This document shows, piece after piece, positions 21,001 through 25,531 of a stretch of DNA of 29,852 nucleotides. Positions within the stretch are counted from its first letter, which is position 1. Every line of letters begins with the position of its first letter. A model generated the notes under the pieces. It had not been told where the DNA came from. It saw nothing but the letters and a program-made list of their open reading frames with translations, and made no database searches. This DNA comes from Elysia marginata (Eukaryota; Mollusca; Gastropoda; Plakobranchidae), in assembly GCA_019649035.1 (NCBI GenBank), contig BMAT01013372.1:8556-38407 (forward strand), in the 5' to 3' direction. Both the position numbers and the translations under genes were made by a program.

Positions 21001-22427
21001 TANNCCCCCCCCCCCCCCCCCGCTTTTTTCCGGGAGATACATTTTACTTTAAGGATATATAGGTGTCGACTCCTTTACCAATTTATCAACCAACCTTATC
21101 TCTGAAATCAGACAGTTCTTTGTTGATTCTATCTAATGTTTGAACTTTTATGGTTCCATCATCTGCCCTCTGTTTCAGGGCCATGATCAGTTGACACTGT
21201 TCATCAATTCTGGATCGTAGTTTGGCATTTTCTAGTTTGTCATCTTCTGATAATGCTTTCAATTTTCCTAGGTTTGTTTGCATATCTTCCATGTCCTGTA
21301 AATAAAATGTATTTTAAGGTGTATAGAGAAGTATAAAACTAGTTAAATTTTCAAACACAAAAATGAACACGTAAATGAAATTTTTTACTAAGTAGCAACA
21401 TACATATATGATTAAATCCTATAATTTCTAAGCAAAGTGCTACTAAAACGGAAAATTTTGAAAGCACTATCCATAATGTAAGCCTGAAGTTGAAACTTCG
21501 TAATTCAAATGTCATGGGAATGAAGAAAAAAATCTGATTCAACAGGATTCAACTTATACTCAAAGGACCAGGTTTATTTACTAAGCCACTTCTCAGTTCT
21601 ATAGAATCTTCCTCTCTCGCCCCAACCTTGCTTAAATGTAGAAACACACTTATCCTGTGTAGCCTCTTGGATGGAAATTTTGTGAAGTAAATGTTTATCA
21701 TTTATAAAAACTGTGATGCTTTTGAGCAGTAAAACTGCTAGGGGTTCAAAGGAAAACTTTCTGTAAGCCTTAATGTAAACTTCAAATTAAGAGAATTGAA
21801 ACGCATGGACTCCAAATTATGATTTCAAATCTAACAAAAAGAAAAAAAAGAAAAAGGAACCTCATGCAAACTGTAGAAAACCTCAAATTATAAGAAATTT
21901 AAATTATCAAACTTTAATTTTAGAGGTTTCTACTGTATATTTAGATATTCATAAAAACAAAATAAAGAAAGAGGTTTAAAAACATCTTTAATATATGTAT
22001 ATACTTAGATGGATTTGGTACTTGCTGATTTAAAGTGAATATTGCACTAGTATAAGCCTATTTAATATATGGCCCAGTCTCCCCTTATTGATTACGCCTG
22101 TATTTGCTTGGTTTACTTAATAGTGTTATTCTTTTATAAATACATTACAATATTAATTGTTTTAAAAATTCTCGAAATTTGCAGATAGGTTCACTTACCA
22201 TGAATGGCCTAAAAAAAGCTCTTTTAAAGTTAAATTTTTTTTTAAATAAAAGGTATTTTATATGTTTTTTTTTCTTTTACTAGATTTTACTAGTGCAAAG
22301 TTTCTAAATCTGACATATGCTATCTATAAAAAGAGAATGACTATCTTTATCAGTATAAATTACTTACCCTAGAACTTTCAGAGACAATCTGACGCAAATC
22401 TTTAGGGTTTCTTGAGCTTTGAGACAT
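8982..22427 (-). CDS. CCDC89: Coiled-coil domain-containing protein 89 (8 coding exons, 354 residues)
   Basis: Joining exons 22427-22368, 21295-21095, 19296-19025, 18544-18414, 16219-16083, 11141-11059, 9940-9847 and 9068-8982 gives 1065 nt: 354 codons plus TGA. Every junction has GT/AG ends and phases match (0, 0, 2, 1, 0, 2, 0). The product is nearly all heptad-rich coiled coil with no membrane segment or signal peptide. Vertebrate CCDC89 is about 374 residues. Hallmarks seen are the KL.ALSEDDKLENAKLRSRI block, LAANHE followed by KDEYK, KEKEELL...ERGK, and a C-terminal EAFKKHSSDLLK block with KEL.D.L. Mouse CCDC89 is known as a HEY1-interacting protein; its role in invertebrates is unclear. 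The start at 22427 is the first ATG opening the conserved frame, with A at -3. The identification rests on remembered family sequence. Confidence 0.85.
9069..11058. other. CCDC89 introns 6 and 7 (flanking exon 7)
   Basis: Introns 9069-9846 and 9941-11058 are AT-rich. I see purine-rich stretches near 9160-9240 and a TG run near 10706, but no gene or mobile-element boundary. Confidence 0.5.
9847..9940 (-). CDS. CCDC89: CCDC89 coding exon 7
   Basis: From TTCCCAG|TCGCGA to GTCAAG|GTAATC, 94 nt, phase 0 at its end. It encodes REAEAVNANVRVKRL, matching the family's EA.AV..N.RV.EL segment. Confidence 0.82.
11059..11141 (-). CDS. CCDC89: CCDC89 coding exon 6
   Basis: From CAAACAG|AAAGAGC to TTCAA|GTAAGC, 83 nt, ending in phase 2. 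It encodes K/E-rich coiled coil ending in MEDRF, which lines up with the ALERF segment of the vertebrate protein. The intron before it (11142-16082) holds the Ty3 remnant. Confidence 0.8.
11482..11600 (+). mobile_element. Non-LTR (LINE) reverse transcriptase fragment, decayed
   Basis: Reading plus from about 11482, the frame gives ETATLFLSAQVTHDEVEKAI then CI, a stop, and TGKAAGIDRSPHEV. The pattern EVEKAI..L..GKAAG.DG.P.EV is the classic start of the reverse transcriptase domain of LINEs such as RTE, CR1 and Jockey types. It has an in-frame TAG and is on the opposite strand to the Ty3 remnant it abuts. Only about 40 codons remain; the upstream limit is unclear. Confidence 0.5.
11600..11765 (-). 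pseudogene. Ty3 pol C-terminal remnant
   Basis: Near 11672-11600 the minus strand reads RSYQLQAPSGMQRRNQRHLR, close to the C-terminal RSY.V....G...RRN..HL motif of Ty3 pol. It marks how far the element extends before the LINE fragment. Confidence 0.6.
12015..12460 (-). pseudogene. Ty3 integrase remnant
   Basis: Around 12440-12290 broken frames show HEGH, WPRHLSGGQNYQSK and LLRDVQPEPEPLKPS, the zinc-binding N-terminal part. At 12269-12015 an 84-codon frame gives MDMFEWKG, YGIPQTFFSNNGPQF and SSPRHPQGNGEAER. The second catalytic aspartate (normally SDNGPQF) is asparagine; the glutamate is kept. A stretch of the core between these parts appears deleted. Confidence 0.78.
12877..13326 (-). pseudogene. 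Ty3 RT connection and RNase H remnant
   Basis: Contains NYQKSFQDIKKAL and TPVLA (RT C-terminal), then GSDASQFGLGSVLFQ and EKEALAATWACEKF, which are RNase H motifs with the acidic residues still present. It is separated from the RT frame by a frameshift near 13350 and ends in unrelated sequence near 12900. Confidence 0.8.
13375..13917 (-). pseudogene. Ty3 reverse transcriptase remnant
   Basis: A 180-codon frame with recognisable RT blocks: KVSICVDLTKINESV, then GFDQIPL, ITPFGKY..KRMPFGISSGPEIF and NIDDILISG. The YVDD-type box is NIDD, which keeps both aspartates. The first catalytic aspartate, normally just upstream of the FDQIPL-type block, is replaced (FIKLGYNKGF), so the enzyme is predicted dead. 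Confidence 0.85.
14080..14633 (-). pseudogene. Ty3 zinc knuckle and protease remnant
   Basis: SYICNKRGHFAELC retains three of the four CCHC zinc ligands; the first cysteine is a serine. After a frameshift near 14430 a protease active-site-like segment reads EPGADITVIPES, where the family has DTGAD, so the catalytic aspartate is gone. The 85-codon frame 14328-14071 continues with LLGQPAIQSL, the protease-to-RT linker motif. Confidence 0.7.
14690..15244 (-). pseudogene. Ty3 gag remnant
   Basis: The first 120 codons (15244-14882) are open and contain NYAVASRLQEEAPEFQTAVL and GDEALNVLEGL, typical of gag in K02A2.6-like Ty3 elements. A stop or frameshift near 14880 is followed in the neighbouring frame by DDKTREKFKERK and EICRAMKQS, also gag-type. 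The true start is probably upstream, since the family's N-terminal residues are out of frame before 15244. Confidence 0.75.
15245..16082. other. Intron 5' part upstream of Ty3 gag
   Basis: It may include the Ty3 leader and the end of a 5' LTR (a candidate minus-strand TGGCGCAAACAG near 15324 could be a primer-binding site). No second LTR copy was found to confirm this. A cluster of CTAGATCT-like palindromes lies at 15450-15480. Confidence 0.3.
16083..16219 (-). CDS. CCDC89: CCDC89 coding exon 5
   Basis: From ATTTCAG|ACACAGAG to ATACAG|GTGAAA, 137 nt, ending in phase 0. It contains the conserved KEKEELLRLVMERGKLIQ block. Confidence 0.85.
16978..17208. mobile_element. Putative MITE with 11-bp terminal inverted repeats
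   Basis: ACGGTGTGTCC at 16978-16988 is the exact reverse complement of GGACACACCGT at 17198-17208, a 231-bp unit. TA lies at or next to each end, compatible with a TA target. The interior is AT-rich and carries a perfect 11-bp hairpin at 17006-17032. A 79-codon frame across it (16886-17125) begins outside the element and is probably chance. Confidence 0.55.
17006..17032. repeat. Perfect 11-bp hairpin inside the MITE
   Basis: GTAGAACACAA at 17006-17016 pairs exactly with TTGTGTTCTAC at 17022-17032 across a 5-nt loop. It may be a subterminal fold-back structure of the element. Confidence 0.6.
17584..18297 (+). mobile_element. piggyBac-like element, internally deleted
   Basis: The 714-bp unit is bounded by TTAA on both sides (17580-17583 and 18298-18301), begins CCCC and ends GGG. 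TTAA targets with CCC...GGG ends are the mark of piggyBac-class elements. The terminal match is short (CCC.....C.... type) and the subterminal region carries inverted words such as ATTCCCGGTATACTGGGAAT. From 17897 a frame begins MSLQQII and continues, after a break, into an acidic stretch (YSDESSENDLN), as in piggyBac transposase N-termini. It lies in a CCDC89 intron. Confidence 0.55.
17897..18123 (+). pseudogene. Fragment of a piggyBac-like transposase N-terminus
   Basis: ATG at 17897 opens MSLQQIIYSET then a stop. A neighbouring frame from about 17957 runs through YSDESSENDLNRNIDETVD to a TAG near 18122. The acidic, serine-rich composition suits the disordered N-terminus of these transposases, but no catalytic region is present. 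The call depends mainly on the TTAA context. Confidence 0.35.
18414..18544 (-). CDS. CCDC89: CCDC89 coding exon 4
   Basis: From TTTACAG|ACAGTATC to CTTAAAG|GTACAC, 131 nt. It completes the split AG|A codon and ends one base into the next codon. The sequence is charged coiled coil (TTEELKNAQRQIVELEASLK). A piggyBac-like remnant lies 116 bp beyond the donor. Confidence 0.8.
19025..19296 (-). CDS. CCDC89: CCDC89 coding exon 3
   Basis: From TTTCAG|GCTGAG to CTGAG|GTACTT, 272 nt, ending after the second base of a codon. It encodes the best-conserved core, with LAANHEEMIRIKDEYK followed by ENS.L..ENSRLFS. The acceptor lies only about 26 bp from the edge of a transposon array starting at 19323. Confidence 0.85.
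19321..19560. repeat. Tandem duplication, 120-bp period, two copies
   Basis: Copies 19321-19440 and 19441-19560 align base for base, each starting TA(C/T)AGT(A/G)AACCTCGA.TTCAACGA and each containing ACATGAAGTCCC and CTCTTTGGCTCTATTA. Differences are scattered substitutions, so the duplication is not fresh. Confidence 0.75.
19323..20480. mobile_element. Compound pogo-like DNA transposon array
   Basis: The left end is TA|CAGTAAACCTCGAATTCAAC. Inward-facing right ends occur at 20124 and 20480, both reading CTATCTCGTTATA.CCAAGG then TTC.CTG|TA. Two direct units start with GTACCAAGTTTTCC (19561 and 20124) and share their first ~130 bp and last ~75 bp. Their centres are unrelated: about 300 bp of GC-rich sequence in the first, about 110 bp of AT-rich sequence in the second. 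TA flanks and CAGT ends point to a Tc1/mariner/pogo-class non-autonomous family. It lies in the CCDC89 intron 19297-21094. The 75-130-codon frames here are by-products of the GC-rich insert. Confidence 0.6.
21003..21022. other. Two undetermined bases followed by an 18-C run
   Basis: NN at 21003-21004 is followed by 18 C residues, so the exact length here is uncertain. It is within a CCDC89 intron, 73 bp from the exon 2 donor, and does not disturb coding sequence. Confidence 0.95.
21095..21295 (-). CDS. CCDC89: CCDC89 coding exon 2
   Basis: Sixty-seven codons from ACAG|GACATGG to AAG|GTTGGT. The donor is weak (GTTGGT), but the frame hits a stop two codons further on, and phase 0 matches the next exon. 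It holds the conserved LRSRIDEQCQLI..LKQRADD segment and the first coiled coil. Confidence 0.8.
21874..21935 (-). repeat. Short TA/CAGT repeat, inverted relative to 8229-8292
   Basis: Ends ...GAGGTTTCTACTG|TA; in reverse it begins CAGTAGAAACCTCTAAAATT. It aligns along its length with 8229-8292 and is itself a loose palindrome (GTAGAAA.CCTC arms). Confidence 0.5.
22368..22427 (-). CDS. CCDC89: CCDC89 coding exon 1
   Basis: Twenty codons, MSQSSRNP...SESSR, ending AGG|GTAAGTAA, a near-ideal donor, in phase 0. It is serine-rich and not coiled coil; this N-terminal leader is the least conserved part of the family. Confidence 0.8.
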
Positions 22428-22597
22428 TTTCCCTTATCCTATTTTTGTAATTTCAAAAGATATCTTTTTGCTTTGTGAGTTCCAACGTAAAACATGTTAC
22501 ATATGTTCACAAAAGCATTAAAAAAACAGAAAAAAAAACAAAAAAAAAACTATCTATTAAAGTATTCCTTTTAAGAGTTCATGCTGTTCTGTCATGT
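22428..22597 (-). other. CCDC89: CCDC89 5' UTR in the start-codon exon
   Basis: A strong acceptor (TTTTTTTCTCTTCGCAG) ends at 22598, so the exon holding the start codon probably begins at 22597. Its UTR contains a 12-codon upstream frame, ATG at 22595 to TAA at 22557, and A-rich runs. The CCDC89 ATG has A at -3. Confidence 0.6.
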
Positions 22598-25168
22598 CTG
22601 CGAAGAGAAAAAAATTACCAGTAAACATTTATTGATTTTCAATAGAAGAAAAAAAAGGGTGTGGAAATGCTGTTACAACCATATTTGTCACAAAAACCCT
22701 AGCTATCAAATATGGACTCCACTGTACCTGTTTTGATTGGCCTATTACTGGAGCCCACCTGGTAATCAGATCATTTTGCCCATTAGGCCAGGTCTAGTGG
22801 GAAAAAATTTACATGTAAAATTAAGGCTGAGCGGTTGACCTAGTTTTTTAATCCAAAGGCCCCAGCTCAGAACGAAAGCAAAGCTAACAGAATAGGCTAT
22901 GTTCACTGTCTGTCTGCATTGGCCCTAACTGTTAATGTCTCATAATGCCATTGACTTCAGCTAAAGAGAACCAGACAGTAGATCGAGCCACACCAAGGCA
23001 TCTTGACGGCCTTATCTCTAGGTCTATGAGAGATAATGGAACGCTGGCAGTGTTAAGATAATTAAGCGGTCATAAAGGTCAATTGAGATCACCAGAAAGT
23101 CTGTGAGCCGTAACTTGAATGCAGGAAATTATTTTTCTCCTTGAGATTATACCAGAAACTAGGCTGAGCCAACAGCATCACATTGGAACTGGAAGCAACC
23201 TCAGCGACATTGAAAAGAGAGTAACTGATAATCTTGTTTATGAGTTAGGCCCAATACTTTAGTCTAAAAAAGGCCATTCTAAGATTCTTTGATTCATCAG
23301 CTGGTCTCTCAAAACAGAGTACCTCAGTCCTTCCTGAAACAAGGACATATAATAACTGGGTTTCTTTAGCCTATTTTGTCAAGAGATAAATCAAGTACTT
23401 TTTATAGACTTTTCATGGACCAAGGAACCAACAGCGGCATAATGCTAGATAGATAAAGTTGGATTAAAGACGCATACCCCAGATAGGATAAAGGAAATTT
23501 TTATCATAGATGTTCATTTATTATCTAAAAATTCTGGTCAGCTGTATACTGAGACTCACCTTAACTTAAATCTTAAACCCCCATAAATATTACTAAAAAC
23601 AGTAGAAGATTGTATGCTCATCATAATGTTAAAAAAATGACCACAAAAGTTCCTTTGATGTAAGTTTTTATATTTATTATTCTTTATTTATTACTACTTT
23701 ACTATAATATTCATAATGTTTGAATCTGCCAGTCTGACTGAGCATTGCCTATTTTTAATAAATGTACTAATGTAACTTTATACTGACTGAATGAACTTGA
23801 ATTGAATAAACAGCTACTTACCAATTGAGACAAAGCTTACATTATTAGGGCAATTAGGCTACCTAGCCATTTTACTTATTAATAATACAAATATAATTAA
23901 ATTAGCCTATGCAGGTTTAGATCCAGATTTCTACTGTATATACATTGTATGGATGTAGGCGCAAACATTAAGAAATTTCAGGTCCTCAATAGGAAATGAT
24001 ATAGGACCATTACAAAAAAAAACAACAGAATGACTACATAGGCACCCATAAATTCAGATAGATGGCTTCTGCATATCTAGACTACCATCAGAAATGCGAG
24101 TGCAAGCACAATGAATAAGGTTACACTGTTTCTAATGCAGGGTCACTCCTAGGCAGTTACCATATCATATTAGTGCTAACATGCACATCTCTATGCACAG
24201 ATCGCAAGCATGAATGACATAGAGTAGGGTACAAGACCTCAGTAACGTGAAGCACCGTGACTCCCTTGTAACAATATCGTTGATCCTGGACATTTAGTCC
24301 AGGAGTGGCAACAACGCCTTTTCGCAAACCAAACTGCAAAACACCCTTCTCCCCTTCTACATGATTTATGCATTCCTTTTGAAATTGAGAAACACTGGTA
24401 GCATTGGTCTCACTCCATCAAGTTAACTACTTTGAACTTAAAACATTGCAAGTCTCCCTTTCAACTTCCAATATATATGAAGAGAGAGAGAGGGTGGGCG
24501 GAGGGGATGTACGGGTGCCAAGCTGAAGAGGAAAGATTAAGGATAGATTCTACTCCCACAGACTCAAAGAAGAGATAGGAGCAGACAACGTTTTAAATCA
24601 CCCCCAGACCTTGACAGGAAATGAGCAGAACATCAATAGAACTTATTCCAGTTATGAACACCTGAACTAATGATAGAACTAATACCTTAGTCTTTGGACC
24701 AGGTACAGGCTATTGAGGGACTAGATTTAGCAGTAGCACAAGTGTTTTGTGGGAGGGAGAAAGCTCTGTGCTAAATGATATTGAGATGTCTCTGTTCTTT
24801 CTCTATATGGACAATACCTTTTGCTGTAAGTTAATTTGGTAAGTTTCGTGGGCTTTTGGCCTTGGCAAAATGGAGAGATTAGGAGAGTTTTAACAGATTT
24901 AAAGTTATTTTTACTTCTGACCTGTCAAAAGAAGCCCATTTAAAATAAGATCTATCTCTGGATAAGATTCATGGTTCTTATCAATTCTTTTCGTATTCAT
25001 ATTTTCCAAATGGACGGCACTTCCAAAGTCCAAACCAGTGGCTCCGATTTGCTCGCTCTTACCTAAAATACACCTTATTTAAGTTTCTATTATAATGGCT
25101 GCAAGAGTAGATAGTTGAGAAGCCATAAAATTCACTCGTAGCCAGAAAAAAAGTAATCTTAAACTTAC
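22598..25168. other. Probable 5' UTR intron of CCDC89
   Basis: No coding sequence seen. 22850-23250 is less AT-rich than its surroundings and may be an old repeat I cannot name. Near 22717-22734 a TA|CAGTGGAGTCCAT end occurs on the minus strand. A GA run lies at 24480-24492. Confidence 0.4.
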
Positions 25169-25300
25169 GCTTCATATTGTGACTTTGTAATTCTGTGAAG
25201 CGTCATGCCGTGATCACGACATGAACATGTAGAAAACTTAGCCGAACTTTTCGTATCGAATGAAAACAGTTGTTAGGAAGCGGATATCCGTCAATACAAG
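25169..25300 (-). other. CCDC89: Candidate CCDC89 5' UTR first exon (upstream limit unknown)
   Basis: On the minus strand ATATGAAGC|GTAAGTTT at 25169/25168 is a very good splice donor facing the acceptor at 22598. No protein-coding frame crosses it, so it would be UTR. The transcription start is not visible; the end given is only approximate. The segment includes a perfect 10-bp palindrome CGTGATCACG at 25209-25218. Confidence 0.35.
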
Positions 25301-25375
25301 AATTTTTCTTCCTCCAATGATAGAAACACAACCACCGAATATCCCAAGATGCAACTCCATCCTCTATCATATAGT

Positions 25376-25381
25376 CACGTG
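25376..25381. promoter_or_regulatory. CACGTG E-box in the probable shared promoter
   Basis: The palindrome TCACGTGA (25375-25382) lies about 35 bp before the ATP5F1B ATG. E-boxes bound by USF/TFE-type factors are common in mitochondrial gene promoters. It could equally be within the 5' UTR; function is inferred from the motif and position only. Confidence 0.35.
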
Positions 25382-25416
25382 ATTTACCAATATTCGTCCT
25401 TCGCCGGGTCGCCATC

Positions 25417-25531
25417 ATGCAGGCTTTTAGGCAGGCATGTTCTGGGCTTGTAAGGGCTAGCAAATTTGCCCTTTCATCTCCAATCACTCATCAAAATGCA
25501 ACAAAATTTCTGCCGGCAGTCTTCTCTTCAC
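25417..25531 (+). CDS. ATP5F1B: ATP5F1B exon 1 coding part (transit peptide)
   Basis: Thirty-eight codons plus one base, from [16 protein letters not shown] to FSS, ending TCAC|GTATGT (phase 1). The 5' UTR extends upstream an unknown distance; the antisense frame 25203-25487 is a shadow of it. Confidence 0.9.

Noticed and set aside
21351..21542. Minus-strand 63-codon frame beside CCDC89 exon 2
   Set aside because: It is Phe/Leu-rich, lies inside an intron, and does not join any exon in phase.
25203..25487. Minus-strand 94-codon frame at the ATP5F1B start
   Set aside because: It is antisense to the transit-peptide exon and promoter; the sense exon is far better supported.
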